NCBI RefSeq assembly: GCF_014762705.1
Contig: NZ_JABURL010000050.1
Location: forward strand, 1 to 64,000
DNA: 64,000 nt
Reading direction: 5' to 3'
Origin: Cyclobacterium sp.
Lineage (GTDB): Bacteria > Bacteroidota > Bacteroidia > Cytophagales > Cyclobacteriaceae
Under the pieces are notes generated by a model. That model made no database searches and was not told the origin of the DNA. It saw nothing but the letters and a program-made list of their open reading frames with translations. Positions 53,959 through 63,583 of the stretch are shown here, one piece after another. Position 1 is the stretch's first letter, and every line of letters begins with the position of its first letter. The position numbers and the translations under genes were made by a program.

Positions 53959-55275
53959 TTAAGCCAAGCCGTCAGGAAAAGTCAAAATAAAAACTGAACC
54001 ATTTCCTTCCACACTTTTTACGTCTATTTTACCTCCAAGCCTGTGTGCATTCTGAAAGCAGAGGTGTAATCCCATTCCGGTACCTTTTTCCTGCTCGGTT
54101 CCATAAGTGGATTTGATGTCCTGATCAAATATCTTTTTCTGGCGTTCTTCAGAAATACCTACTCCATCATCCTGAATGGAAATGCTCACTGATCTGCCTT
54201 TGGCATTTATTTCAACCTTTACTTTACCCCCTATAGGTGTAAATTTAATGGCATTTTGCACAAGGTTCCTGTAAATAAGCAGTAGTCGGTCCGTTTCAAT
54301 TTTAACCAAAGGGTTTTTTTTGTACTCCAGGAGAAGAGCTATTTGTTTTTGCTTGGCCATTACTTTAAAAATCTCTGTTGTATCTTCAATCAGCGCTTTT
54401 AATTTGATTTCCCTGACCCGTACGGTTTTGTTTTTTAGTTCGAATGAAGACCAATCCAGGATATTTTCCATCATATTATAGGTCCTGCTGGTTATTTTTG
54501 ACAATTCTTCGTGAAGAAACGCAACCTCTTCGGGTGGCAGATCTCCGTTTTTCATCAACTCCATGGTTTGCATGATGGATTGAAGTGGGTTTTTTAGGTC
54601 ATGTGAAATAATGGTGATGATTTTATCTTTTTGGGCACTGGTCTTAGTTAAACTTCGGTTTAGCTGCATCAATTCATTGGTTTTTTCTTTTACCTTGTTT
54701 TTCTGAACCCGGTAAAATTTTTTTAATGTCAGCACCAAAAAAGTGATTCCTGCCAGGCAGGCAGCATAAGTGAGCGTGTGGTCCACAAAAATAATATCCT
54801 TGCTGTTATACATTTTTGGTATCCACACTTCATGAAATACACCTATATAATAAAGGATAAAAAAGAATGTTCCATTGACCAGGGTCCAGAAAACATATCC
54901 ACCATGAGTGGATACACTGAGAATAACAAGGTGGGAAAGAAGAAAAATGTAAAAAATGGGCCCCTGAATACCATCATTATAAAAAAAGCTAATTGCTAAA
55001 AAAGGATAGATGGACAGCCCGAAAATATAATAAGCCAACTTGTATTTGTTTTTTTTTCTTAGCAGGTTAAAGCAAACTAAAAGTCCTGCAATCACAAATA
55101 GAGTCAGCCCGATTAAAACAAAATTTCCAATAATCAGATTGAAAAAAGCCATGGCAATCATGAAGAAAAAAGCAATAACCAGCGTGGCATTGAATATTTG
55201 TTTCTCCATGACCGGGTTCTTTTCCCAGTAGAACAAATGCTTAGTGTATGTCTTTATGTCTTTCCAAAAATTCAC
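53959..55275 (-). CDS. Membrane-bound sensor histidine kinase
   Basis: 438-aa kinase with about six hydrophobic helices (residues 28-185), then a coiled coil and DHp domain with His225 (ISHDLKNPLQSIMQ). The ATPase domain is complete: N-box LVQNAIKFTP, G1 QDDGVGISEE, G2 KGTGMGLHLC. No periplasmic sensor domain is obvious, so the membrane part may sense directly. No response regulator gene is adjacent. It starts 23 bp after the adenine deaminase gene ends on the same strand. Confidence 0.92.
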   Translation of the reverse strand: MNFWKDIKTYTKHLFYWEKNPVMEKQIFNATLVIAFFFMIAMAFFNLIIGNFVLIGLTLFVIAGLLVCFNLLRKKNKYKLAYYIFGLSIYPFLAISFFYNDGIQGPIFYIFLLSHLVILSVSTHGGYVFWTLVNGTFFFILYYIGVFHEVWIPKMYNSKDIIFVDHTLTYAACLAGITFLVLTLKKFYRVQKNKVKEKTNELMQLNRSLTKTSAQKDKIITIISHDLKNPLQSIMQTMELMKNGDLPPEEVAFLHEELSKITSRTYNMMENILDWSSFELKNKTVRVREIKLKALIEDTTEIFKVMAKQKQIALLLEYKKNPLVKIETDRLLLIYRNLVQNAIKFTPIGGKVKVEINAKGRSVSISIQDDGVGISEERQKKIFDQDIKSTYGTEQEKGTGMGLHLCFQNAHRLGGKIDVKSVEGNGSVFILTFPDGLA

Positions 55276-55298
55276 TTTCCACCGTTGAGGTTAGGTTT

Positions 55299-56948
55299 TT
55301 ACGCTTCCTTCTTTTTTTCGAAAACGGAAATAAATTCAAACATCTCGCCATCAAAAAGACCCTGATCGCTTATTTTAATCTGAGGGATAACCAATAATGC
55401 CATAAAGCTTAACGACATGAATGGAGATTGAAGTGAAGATCCCATGTTTTTGGCCATTTTATCCAACAGGGTGTATTGTTCCGCCACTTTAAAAGCATCC
55501 TGATGGCTCATCAGGCCTGCTACAGGCAAGGGTAGCACACTTTCCTTTTCATTTGCAACTGCGGATAATCCTCCCTGATGGGTAATGATAAGGTTAGCTG
55601 CTTGTATCATGGCTTCATCAGTGCAGCCCACAACGATGATATTATGGGAATCGTGGGCTACGGAGGAAGCGATGGCCCCTTCTTTTAACCCAAAACCTTT
55701 CACCAAAGCTACCTGAGGCTTACTGTTAATGGCATACCGGTTGATCACGGCAATTTTTAAAATATCTTTTTCTGGATCTGAGATCACTTTTCCTCTCTCA
55801 GCCCTCACTTTTGCCACAATGGTTTTTGTAATCAGTTGCCGGTCGAGCACCTGTATGATTTTTGCCGGGCCTTCTTCTTTAATTAAATCAAAGACATTCC
55901 CTGAAAGGGGCTTTGCCTTGAAATGGTTGATGGGAATGCAGCTTAAACTTGAAATTTCGGATATCCCATTATTGGCGACCATTTGCCCATTGATGTAGGT
56001 TTGCCTGGGAATAAAATCAACCAGGTTTTCTACCACAATAAAATCGGCCGGATCACCTTCCTTACACAAGCCTACATCCAATCCATAATGGGCTACTGGT
56101 GTGATGCAGGCAGCCCTCAGAACGTCAAACAAGTCCTTTCCCAATGCCACTGCCCGGGCCACAAGTTGATTGATATGGCCATCCAATAAGCTGTCGGGAT
56201 GTTTGTCATCTGAGCAAAACATCAGTTGTTTAGGGGTTTCATCCATTAAGTCAATCAAGGCATCAAAATTTTTTGCCGCACTGCCTTCGCGGATAGCTAC
56301 TTTCATGCCATAGCTGATTTTGTCTCTCGCTTCTTCTATCGTAAAACATTCATGGTCAGTGGATATACCTGCCGCCGCATATTTTGCCGCATTTTCTCCC
56401 ATTAGGCCTGGAGCATGACCGTCAACGGGTTTTCCATATTTTTTGGCCAGCTTTATTTTTTCTTGTACCAAAACATCCCCTGATAGCACTCCCGGCCAAT
56501 TCATCATTTCTGCGAGATAAAGCAGGTTTTTCTCCCGGAACAGTTGATCAATTTCGTCCGGGGTGATAGCTGCACCTGCAGTTTCAAAAGATGTGGCAGG
56601 AACGCAGGAAGGTGCGCCAAAAAAAAATTTAAACGGCGTATCATGGCCATTGTCAATCATAAAACTTATTCCATCCATGCCGCAGACATTGGCAATTTCG
56701 TGGGGGTCAGAGACGGTGGCTACGGTGCCATGCAAAACTGCCAATCTGGCAAACTCCGAAGGAACAAGTAATGAAGATTCAATATGCACATGAGCATCTA
56801 CAAAGCCCGGAAGCAGGTATTGTTCGGGAGCGTCAGCAATTCTCTTTATGGCTTTGATTTTTTTGCCGCTTACTTGTATTTCAGCGGGATAAATGTCTTG
56901 GTTTTGAATATCTACAAAATGTCCTGTTACACTGAAAGCTGTCGTCAT
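55299..56948 (-). CDS. ade: Adenine deaminase
   Basis: 549-aa amidohydrolase-superfamily enzyme that deaminates adenine to hypoxanthine for purine salvage. Motifs: LLPGFVDAHVHIESSLL (metal HxH), HGTVATVSDPHEIANVCG, PVDGHAPGLMG, and ISTDHECFT; the C-terminal Adenine_deam_C domain ends with FMSLSFMALLVIPQIKISDQG. The start at 56948 (MTTAFSVTG) is used because the 47 codons upstream do not resemble the family. It is divergent from cmk. Confidence 0.94.
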   Translation of the reverse strand: MTTAFSVTGHFVDIQNQDIYPAEIQVSGKKIKAIKRIADAPEQYLLPGFVDAHVHIESSLLVPSEFARLAVLHGTVATVSDPHEIANVCGMDGISFMIDNGHDTPFKFFFGAPSCVPATSFETAGAAITPDEIDQLFREKNLLYLAEMMNWPGVLSGDVLVQEKIKLAKKYGKPVDGHAPGLMGENAAKYAAAGISTDHECFTIEEARDKISYGMKVAIREGSAAKNFDALIDLMDETPKQLMFCSDDKHPDSLLDGHINQLVARAVALGKDLFDVLRAACITPVAHYGLDVGLCKEGDPADFIVVENLVDFIPRQTYINGQMVANNGISEISSLSCIPINHFKAKPLSGNVFDLIKEEGPAKIIQVLDRQLITKTIVAKVRAERGKVISDPEKDILKIAVINRYAINSKPQVALVKGFGLKEGAIASSVAHDSHNIIVVGCTDEAMIQAANLIITHQGGLSAVANEKESVLPLPVAGLMSHQDAFKVAEQYTLLDKMAKNMGSSLQSPFMSLSFMALLVIPQIKISDQGLFDGEMFEFISVFEKKKEA

Positions 56949-57055
56949 TCTATTGTGAAAAGTTAAAATAGTGCTTATGCTGCTGTTTCCTTTACCTGAG
57001 CTGGATAAATACCAATACAAAATAGGTCTGCTGCCCAGAATAGTCATAAATATAC

Positions 57056-57063
57056 TATATTTG
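57056..57063 (+). promoter_or_regulatory. Possible -7 box for cmk-ispH
   Basis: TATATTTG (57056-57063) matches TAnnTTTG and lies 38 nt upstream of the cmk ATG at 57102. No well-spaced TTTG at -33 was found, so the call rests on the -7 box and position. Confidence 0.4.
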
Positions 57064-57101
57064 CATTTGAAAAGGAAAGCAGTTAACAACTCATTTTTTT
57101 G

Positions 57102-57779
57102 ATGAAGAGAATAATTATTGCCATTGACGGTTATTCCGGGTGTGGAAAGAGTACCACGGCCAAAGCAGTAGCCAGGGCTTTAGGGTATACCTATCTGGAT
57201 TCAGGTGCCATGTATAGGGCGGTTACTTTGTTTTTTATAGAAAATTACATTAACCCGGATATTCCAAAAGAAGTAAGCAAGGGTTTGCAAGAACTTGATA
57301 TCTCATTTCATCAGGATGCTCCAAGCGGAGTCCAACAAGTTTACCTTAACGGTGTTAATGTAGAAGAGGAAATCAGAGGAATGCAGGTGTCTTCCAGGGT
57401 TAGTGAAATCAGTAAATTAGAAGAAGTCCGAAGAGCCATGGTTGAAAAACAAAGGAAACTGGGAAAAAAGAAGGGAATTGTGATGGATGGCAGGGATATT
57501 GGTACAGTTGTATTTCCAAAAGCCGAATTAAAGGTATTTATGAAAGCGGATACAGGCATAAGAGCAGCCCGAAGGCAAAAGGAGCTTTTGGAAAAGGGAG
57601 AAATGCTTAGTTTGGATAAAGTAAAAGAAAATCTTGAAAACAGAGATGCCATTGATACCACAAGGGCTATAAGTCCATTAGTTAAAGCGGACGATGCAAT
57701 CGAATTGGATACCAGTTATCTGGATTTTGAAGAGCAGGTTTCCAGGATAATTGAATTGGCTAAAAAGAGAATGAATTGA
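57102..57779 (+). CDS. cmk: Cytidylate kinase
   Basis: 225-aa P-loop kinase turning CMP/dCMP into the diphosphates. Motifs: Walker A AIDGYSGCGKSTTAKA, YLDSGAMYRAVTLFF, VMDGRDIGTVVFP, and a C-terminal lid (RRQKELLEKGE). Start is the ATG at 57102; the preceding in-frame TTG is less likely. ispH follows 4 bp later, so both form one operon. Confidence 0.96.
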   Translation: MKRIIIAIDGYSGCGKSTTAKAVARALGYTYLDSGAMYRAVTLFFIENYINPDIPKEVSKGLQELDISFHQDAPSGVQQVYLNGVNVEEEIRGMQVSSRVSEISKLEEVRRAMVEKQRKLGKKKGIVMDGRDIGTVVFPKAELKVFMKADTGIRAARRQKELLEKGEMLSLDKVKENLENRDAIDTTRAISPLVKADDAIELDTSYLDFEEQVSRIIELAKKRMN

Positions 57780-57783
57780 ATTT

Positions 57784-58683
57784 ATGGAAGTTACAATAGA
57801 TAAGAATTCGGGATATTGTTTTGGTGTGGAATATGCCATTAAAATGGCTGAAGATGAAATGGCTGATAATCAAAAGCTCTATTGTCTTGGAGATATCGTT
57901 CATAATGACATGGAAGTGAGGAGGTTAAGTGATAAGGGTCTGGTGGTAATTGACCGGGAAGATTTGCAGTGCCTGCGTGATTGCAAGGTATTGATCCGTG
58001 CCCATGGTGAGCCTCCTGAAACTTATCGTACAGCGATAAAGAACAATATTGAGTTGATTGATGCCTCCTGTCCGGTAGTTTTGAAACTGCAGCACAGGGT
58101 AAAGACTGCCTTTGATAAAATGGAAAAACAGGAGGGTCAAATTGTGATTTACGGTAAAAAAGGGCATGCCGAAGTAATTGGCCTTACAGGACAGACACTG
58201 GAGAAAGCCATTATTGTAATGGAGGATAAAGATCTGGATCAAATTGATTTTTCCAGGCCGGTTACCCTGTTCAGCCAGACAACCAAGAGTACCAGAGGGT
58301 TTTATGAACTAAAGGAAAAGATTGAAGAAAGGATTAGATCAGAAAAGGGGAGCCTGGAAGAGATGGATTTCAACGCCAACGATTCTATATGCAGGCAAGT
58401 TTCAAACAGGGAGCCTCAATTATTGAAATTTTCCGAAGAAAAAGACGTCATCTTTTTTGTTTCCGGCAAGAAAAGTTCAAATGGAAAAGCATTGTTTCAG
58501 GTATGCAAAGGAGTGAATCCCAGAAGCTATTTTGTCGAAAATGAGCAGGATATAAATCCGGACTGGATACGCCCCGAAGATAGTGTTGGAATATGCGGTG
58601 CCACTTCCACTCCCATGTGGTTGATGGAACAGGTAAAAGAATACCTTCTTTCCATGGATGAAAACCCGATAGAAGCAGGATAA
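57784..58683 (+). CDS. ispH: 4-hydroxy-3-methylbut-2-enyl diphosphate reductase
   Basis: 299-aa Fe-S enzyme of the last MEP-pathway step, producing IPP and DMAPP, precursors of the carotenoids and quinones whose genes are also in this window. Cluster Cys residues: SGYCFGVEYA, DASCPVVLKLQ and NDSICRQVSNREP. IRAHGEPPE and CGATSTPMWLMEQV are also typical. The 4-bp gap after cmk indicates co-transcription. Confidence 0.96.
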   Translation: MEVTIDKNSGYCFGVEYAIKMAEDEMADNQKLYCLGDIVHNDMEVRRLSDKGLVVIDREDLQCLRDCKVLIRAHGEPPETYRTAIKNNIELIDASCPVVLKLQHRVKTAFDKMEKQEGQIVIYGKKGHAEVIGLTGQTLEKAIIVMEDKDLDQIDFSRPVTLFSQTTKSTRGFYELKEKIEERIRSEKGSLEEMDFNANDSICRQVSNREPQLLKFSEEKDVIFFVSGKKSSNGKALFQVCKGVNPRSYFVENEQDINPDWIRPEDSVGICGATSTPMWLMEQVKEYLLSMDENPIEAG

Positions 58684-58767
58684 TAAAATCAAGGCTCTAC
58701 CAAAGGCTTTTGATGATAATTTGGCAAATAATCACAGATTTAGCTTCTTAAAACTAATGTAATTTAT

Positions 58768-58775
58768 TAGATTTG
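58768..58775 (+). promoter_or_regulatory. Possible -7 box for the nqr operon
   Basis: TAGATTTG matches TAnnTTTG and lies 40 nt upstream of the nqrA ATG (58816). No well-spaced -33 element was found. Confidence 0.35.
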
Positions 58776-58815
58776 AGGCGTTTTTCATAGGACCATATAG
58801 TTTCAAAAATCAAAT

Positions 58816-60177
58816 ATGTCAAAACAAATCAAGCTTAAGAAAGGGTTTGATATTCGCCTGGTAGGGAAAGCCGAGAAAAAAATTGGCAACTTCCAACCTG
58901 TCAAAACCTTTGCCATCAAGCCTACAGATTTCATCGGAATGCAAAGACCAAAGGTCCTTGTAAAGGAAGGTGATTCGGTGAAGGCAGGCACCCCCATATT
59001 ATTTGACAAGAAAATGGAAAAAGTGCAATACGTTGCACCTGTATCCGGAGAAATTGTTGAAATCAAACGTGGAGAAAAAAGGAAACTGCTTGAAATCAAA
59101 ATTCTTGCTGATACCGAGATTGATTTTGAAAGTTTCGAGAAATTTAACGAAGCCGACATTCAGGCAGCTAGCCGGGAAAAAATTGTAGATCATCTGGCTG
59201 TCACTGGTGTATGGCCCCAACTCATTCAGCGCCCCTACGGCATAGTAGCCAATCCTGAGGAGGAGCCGAAAGCCATTTTTATCTCGGGATTTGATACCCA
59301 TCCCCTGGCACCTGACTATGATTTTTTGCTTAAGGGCCAGTCCAACTATTTCCAGTTGGGCATCAATGTACTGCAAAAGCTGACCAAGGGAAAAGTCAAC
59401 CTGGGTTTATCCGCCGATCATAAATCAGAAGAGCTCTCCAATATTAAGGGAACCGAAATCAACCACTTTTCGGGTCCTCATCCTTCAGGGAATGTTGGAG
59501 TACATATCCACCACATTTCTCCGATCAACAAAGGTGAAGTGGTATGGACTATCAATCCTTACGGTGTGGTACAGATAGGTAAATTATTCGCCAATGGAAT
59601 CTATGATGCTTCCAAGCTCATTGCCATTGCAGGTTCGGAAACCAAATCACCACTTTATGCACAGACCTATATAGGAAGCTGTGTGGATAGTTTTGTGGCA
59701 GGGAATACAAAGACAGAAAAGGTCAGGGTGATTTCCGGCAATGTACTAACCGGAGAAAAAATTAACCGGGACGGGTATGTTGGTTTTTATCAGCATCAGA
59801 TAACCATTATTCCTGAAGGGGATTATTATGAGTTTCTGGGTTGGATGAAACCTACTGCCGAAAAACTGAGTTACCATAAAGCACTTGGGTTGCTTTCTTT
59901 TCTATTCCCTAAAAAGGAATATGCCTTGGATTCCAATGCCAGGGGTGAAGAAAGGGCATTTGTCCAGACCGGTGTATTCGAAAGTGTTACTCCCATGGAC
60001 ATTTATCCAGTATATTTGTTAAAGGCCATCATGGCTGAAGATTTTGATGAAATGGAGGAGTTGGGTATTTATGAAGTGGTAGAAGAAGATCTGGCTCTTT
60101 GTGAATTTGTGGATGTTTCAAAACACCCTGTCCAGGAAATAGTTAGGAAAGGTATAGAACTTATTCAATACAGTTAG
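58816..60177 (+). CDS. nqrA: Na+-translocating NADH:quinone reductase subunit A
   Basis: 453-aa peripheral subunit of the Nqr complex, which oxidises NADH, reduces quinone and pumps sodium. Typical NqrA features: KGFDIRLVGKAEKKI at the N-terminus, PRPKVLVKEGD-like IGMQRPKVLVKEGDSV, and NHFSGPHPSGNVGVHIHHI. No prosthetic group in this subunit. First gene of nqrABCDE; nqrB follows after 5 bp. Confidence 0.96.
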   Translation: MSKQIKLKKGFDIRLVGKAEKKIGNFQPVKTFAIKPTDFIGMQRPKVLVKEGDSVKAGTPILFDKKMEKVQYVAPVSGEIVEIKRGEKRKLLEIKILADTEIDFESFEKFNEADIQAASREKIVDHLAVTGVWPQLIQRPYGIVANPEEEPKAIFISGFDTHPLAPDYDFLLKGQSNYFQLGINVLQKLTKGKVNLGLSADHKSEELSNIKGTEINHFSGPHPSGNVGVHIHHISPINKGEVVWTINPYGVVQIGKLFANGIYDASKLIAIAGSETKSPLYAQTYIGSCVDSFVAGNTKTEKVRVISGNVLTGEKINRDGYVGFYQHQITIIPEGDYYEFLGWMKPTAEKLSYHKALGLLSFLFPKKEYALDSNARGEERAFVQTGVFESVTPMDIYPVYLLKAIMAEDFDEMEELGIYEVVEEDLALCEFVDVSKHPVQEIVRKGIELIQYS

Positions 60178-60182
60178 ACAAT

Positions 60183-61385
60183 ATGGAGTTTTTACGCAAT
60201 CTGTTGGATAAACAGAAACCCTTATTTCAAAAGGGAGGAAAATTGGAAAACCTTTATTACTTGTACGAGGCAGGTGAGACATTTTTGTTTTCACCCAAGC
60301 ATACCACAGGTCCCAGAGGTGCGCAGGTAAAGGATGCCATTGACTTAAAGAGAATGATGATCACCGTGGTGATTGCCATGATACCCTGTCTTTTGTTTGG
60401 TATTTATAATACGGGCCACATGCATTTCCTGGCAGTGGGTGAAGAGGCCAGTTTTGGGGATAAATTTATTTTGGGTTTGACCCTGGTTTTGCCGATAGTT
60501 ATCGTTTCTTATGCCGCAGGAGGATTAGTAGAAGCTACTTTTGCTGTTATTAGAAAACATCCGATCAATGAAGGCTTCCTTGTTACTGGAATGCTCATCC
60601 CCTTGGTTGTACCTGCCACTACCCCATTGTGGCAAGTGGCATTGGCAACGGTTTTCGCAGTTGTCATCGCCAAGGAGGTTTTTGGTGGAACGGGAATGAA
60701 TATCCTGAATGTAGCCATGACCGCAAGGGCATTTTTATATTTTGCCTATCCGGCACAGATTTCTGGTGATCAGGTCTGGACCTATTTAGGGGATAAAGTG
60801 CCGATTGACGGATTTTCCGGGGCTACTGCCTTGGCGGTTGCCTACCAGTCCGGACAAGAAGGAGTTAATGCTGTTTCCAATCTGGGGAGTCACAATTCTG
60901 CAGTAATGGAAGGGATGTTTAGTTTTTCAAACATGTTTCTTGGATTTATTCCAGGCTCTATTGGAGAGACCTCTACTCTCATGGTATTGTTGGGAGCCGC
61001 TATTTTGCTCTTTACAGGCGTTGCAAGCTGGAAAATTATGGTAAGTGCATTCGGAGGTGCTTATATCATGGCAGCGGTCATGCAACTACTGGCAGTAAAT
61101 GAATATATGGCCCTGCCAGCGCATTATCATCTAGTAATGGGGGGTATAGCCTTTGGGATCGTTTTTATGGCGACTGACCCCGTATCAGCAGCCCAAACCG
61201 AATCCGGAAAATGGGTTTACGGTCTTTTGATTGGTGTACTGACCATCATTATCCGGGTGACCAATCCGGCATATCCCGAAGGAATCATGTTGGCAGTGCT
61301 GTTTATGAATGTATTTGCCCCATTGATTGATCATTATGTAGTAAAAGCAAATAAGAAAAGGAGGTTACAACGTGCAACAGTCTAA
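60183..61385 (+). CDS. nqrB: Na+-translocating NADH:quinone reductase subunit B
   Basis: 400-aa membrane subunit with about ten helices. It carries covalent FMN on Thr in the SGAT motif (DGFSGATALAVA) and riboflavin, and forms part of the sodium path. KDAIDLKRMMITVVIAMIPC and GFLVTGMLIPLVVPATTPLW are family-typical. Its last 14 bp overlap the start of nqrC, and the ribosome-binding site of nqrC lies inside it. Confidence 0.96.
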   Translation: MEFLRNLLDKQKPLFQKGGKLENLYYLYEAGETFLFSPKHTTGPRGAQVKDAIDLKRMMITVVIAMIPCLLFGIYNTGHMHFLAVGEEASFGDKFILGLTLVLPIVIVSYAAGGLVEATFAVIRKHPINEGFLVTGMLIPLVVPATTPLWQVALATVFAVVIAKEVFGGTGMNILNVAMTARAFLYFAYPAQISGDQVWTYLGDKVPIDGFSGATALAVAYQSGQEGVNAVSNLGSHNSAVMEGMFSFSNMFLGFIPGSIGETSTLMVLLGAAILLFTGVASWKIMVSAFGGAYIMAAVMQLLAVNEYMALPAHYHLVMGGIAFGIVFMATDPVSAAQTESGKWVYGLLIGVLTIIIRVTNPAYPEGIMLAVLFMNVFAPLIDHYVVKANKKRRLQRATV

Positions 61386-62142
61386 CGGATACATTATCAC
61401 ATTTTCTATTATTCTTACTGTCGTTCTAGGTTTATTGCTTTCTGGTACAGCGGAAGTACTGAAACCTATTCAAAAAAAGGCAGAAGAATTGGATACTAAA
61501 AAGCAGATTTTGGGTGCTGTAATTTCTTCCGATGAAATCGGAGAAATGAAGCCTGAGGAAGTCAATACTTATTACGAAGAAAGGATAGCATCTAAGGTAG
61601 TAAATATAGAAGGGGAGGAAGTTGAAGAACAAGATGGTGCTACGGTAACCGCAGAATCGGTAGATATTGAGAGAAACTACAAAAAGGCCCCTGAAGACAG
61701 GCTTTATCCCGTTTTTATTTATCACGAGGAAGGAAGCGAGGATGATATTATTGCCTATATTTTCCCGGTTTATGGAAGCGGTTTATGGGACAGTATTTGG
61801 GGTTACCTGGCATTAAAGACTGATTTGGCGACAATAGAAGGCGTTACATTTTCTCATGCAGGGGAGACTCCTGGTCTGGGAGCAAGGATAACTTCTCCTG
61901 ATGTCCAGGAAAGGTTTAAGGAGAAGGCAGTATATGATGATGAAGGTAATCTTGTCTCGGTAAAGATGCAGAAAGGGGAAGGAAAAGATTATTCAGGAGA
62001 TCCGCATAAGGTTGATGGCTTATCAGGTGCTACTATTACTGCACAAGGAGTTAATAATATGTTGAGTAATTACCTGGAACATTACCAATCTTTTATTAAA
62101 AAGGAAAAAGGTGGTAATCCTGAATTGGCCGCTTTAAAATGA
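61372..62142 (+). CDS. nqrC: Na+-translocating NADH:quinone reductase subunit C
   Basis: 256-aa subunit with one N-terminal membrane helix and a periplasmic domain carrying covalent FMN on Thr in VDGLSGATITAQGV. GETPGLGARI is also typical. It starts at GTG (61372): no ATG lies near the family's normal beginning. The start is preceded, 6 nt away, by a full AAAGGAGGT Shine-Dalgarno sequence (61357-61365), which is rare in this phylum and probably offsets the weak start. Confidence 0.95.
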   Translation: MQQSNGYIITFSIILTVVLGLLLSGTAEVLKPIQKKAEELDTKKQILGAVISSDEIGEMKPEEVNTYYEERIASKVVNIEGEEVEEQDGATVTAESVDIERNYKKAPEDRLYPVFIYHEEGSEDDIIAYIFPVYGSGLWDSIWGYLALKTDLATIEGVTFSHAGETPGLGARITSPDVQERFKEKAVYDDEGNLVSVKMQKGEGKDYSGDPHKVDGLSGATITAQGVNNMLSNYLEHYQSFIKKEKGGNPELAALK

Positions 62143-62170
62143 TTTGGAACGTTTCATTACAGAAGATATT

Positions 62171-62854
62171 ATGAGTACAGAAACAGAAGAAAAGGAATTG
62201 GTAATAAAAGATTCCGAACCATTACTTTCAAAAAGAAGAAAAAAGCTCGTTACAGATCCACTTGTTGATGATAATCCTATAACCATACAGGTTTTAGGAA
62301 TTTGCTCGGCACTTGCGGTAACCACACAAATGCAGCCTACGCTGGTTATGGCTTTATCTGTAATTTTTGTTATCGTTATGTCAAATCTTACTATATCACT
62401 TTTAAGGAATACAATTCCAACCAGGGTGAGGATCATAGTACAGCTTGCCGTGGTTGCAACGTTGGTTACCTTGGTCAATGAAGTGCTTAAAGCCTTTGCT
62501 TATGACATGTACAAGGAGCTTTCAGTATTTGTTGGATTGATAATTACCAATTGTATTGTAATGGGTCGATTGGAAGCCTTTGCTTTGGGTAATAAACCTT
62601 ATGATTCCATATTGGATGGTTTCGGAAGTGCTTTGGGTTACTCATGGATTATCCTTACGGTTGCCTTTTTCCGGGAATTGTGGGGATCTGGATCTCTTTT
62701 CGGTATACCCATTTTTGATGGAATCTCCAGTTTGTTTGGAGAGGATTTTCAGCTTGCTACCAATGGGCTGATGGTTTCTCCAGTAGGAGCATTTATTATT
62801 TTGGGATTACTGATTTGGGTGCAACGCACCAAAACAGGATATGTAGAACATTAA
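62171..62854 (+). CDS. nqrD: Na+-translocating NADH:quinone reductase subunit D
   Basis: 227-aa membrane subunit with six helices of the RnfA/NqrD/NqrE fold. Typical: LVDDNPITIQVLGICSALAVTTQM with the Cys that helps bind the intramembrane Fe-S centre, and TNCIVMGRLEAFAL with a second Cys. The start is the ATG at 62171; the upstream TTG at 62144 would add nine residues and almost touch the nqrC stop. The N-terminal hydrophilic tail is slightly longer than usual. Confidence 0.95.
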   Translation: MSTETEEKELVIKDSEPLLSKRRKKLVTDPLVDDNPITIQVLGICSALAVTTQMQPTLVMALSVIFVIVMSNLTISLLRNTIPTRVRIIVQLAVVATLVTLVNEVLKAFAYDMYKELSVFVGLIITNCIVMGRLEAFALGNKPYDSILDGFGSALGYSWIILTVAFFRELWGSGSLFGIPIFDGISSLFGEDFQLATNGLMVSPVGAFIILGLLIWVQRTKTGYVEH

Positions 62855-62866
62855 TAAAGGGATAAT

Positions 62867-63478
62867 ATGGAATTATTTAATTTAGCTATACGGTCAATAT
62901 TTATTGATAACATGGTATTTGCCTACTTTCTTGGCATGTGTTCCTTTTTAGCAGTATCCAAAAAAGTAAGTACTGCTCTTGGACTTGGCGCAGCGGTTAT
63001 CTTTGTATTGACCATTACCGTGCCCCTCAACTGGCTTTTGAATGAATTTATTCTAAAAGAAGGAGCATTGTCCTTTTTAGGAGCCTCTTTTGCTACCATA
63101 GATCTTACCTTTCTCAGGTTTATCATGTTTATTGCCATTATTGCGGCCATGGTTCAGTTGGTAGAAATGGTGGTTGAAAAATTTGCCCCGGCACTTTATG
63201 GTGCTCTGGGTATATTTCTCCCTTTGATCGCTGTTAACTGTGCCATCCTCGGTGGTTCGCTATTCATGGCTCAAAGGGATTATACCCTGGCTGAATCAGC
63301 GGTGTATGGGTTCGGTTCAGGTACAGGTTTTTTTCTGGCCATAGTTGCTCTTGCTGCCATTAGGGAAAAATTAAAGTACTCAAATGTGCCCAATGGGCTA
63401 AAAGGATTGGGAATCACCATGCTGATAACAGGGCTAATGGGAGTTGCCTTCATGTCCTTTATGGGTATTGATTTGTAA
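62867..63478 (+). CDS. nqrE: Na+-translocating NADH:quinone reductase subunit E
   Basis: 203-aa membrane subunit, inverted-topology partner of NqrD. Typical: [21 protein letters not shown] with Cys and [13 protein letters not shown] with Cys, for the 2Fe-2S centre shared with NqrD. It is the last nqr gene here: a terminator follows within 35 bp. nqrF, normally next, is absent. Confidence 0.95.
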   Translation: MELFNLAIRSIFIDNMVFAYFLGMCSFLAVSKKVSTALGLGAAVIFVLTITVPLNWLLNEFILKEGALSFLGASFATIDLTFLRFIMFIAIIAAMVQLVEMVVEKFAPALYGALGIFLPLIAVNCAILGGSLFMAQRDYTLAESAVYGFGSGTGFFLAIVALAAIREKLKYSNVPNGLKGLGITMLITGLMGVAFMSFMGIDL

Positions 63479-63510
63479 TTACTCGGTTTATATTCACTCT
63501 GAATAAGCAT

Positions 63511-63550
63511 AAAACCCTGTTCACAATCATTGTTGAACAGGTTTTTTTTT
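63511..63550 (+). terminator. Terminator at the end of nqrABCDE
   Basis: Stem AAAACC-C-TGTTCA / TGAACAGGTTTT (one bulged C) with a 10-nt loop, followed by a long T-run up to 63550. It ends the nqr operon 33 bp after nqrE and before the DUF502 gene. Confidence 0.85.
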
Positions 63551-63583
63551 GTGTTTATATTTACATTTTAACCCGTTACAGCA

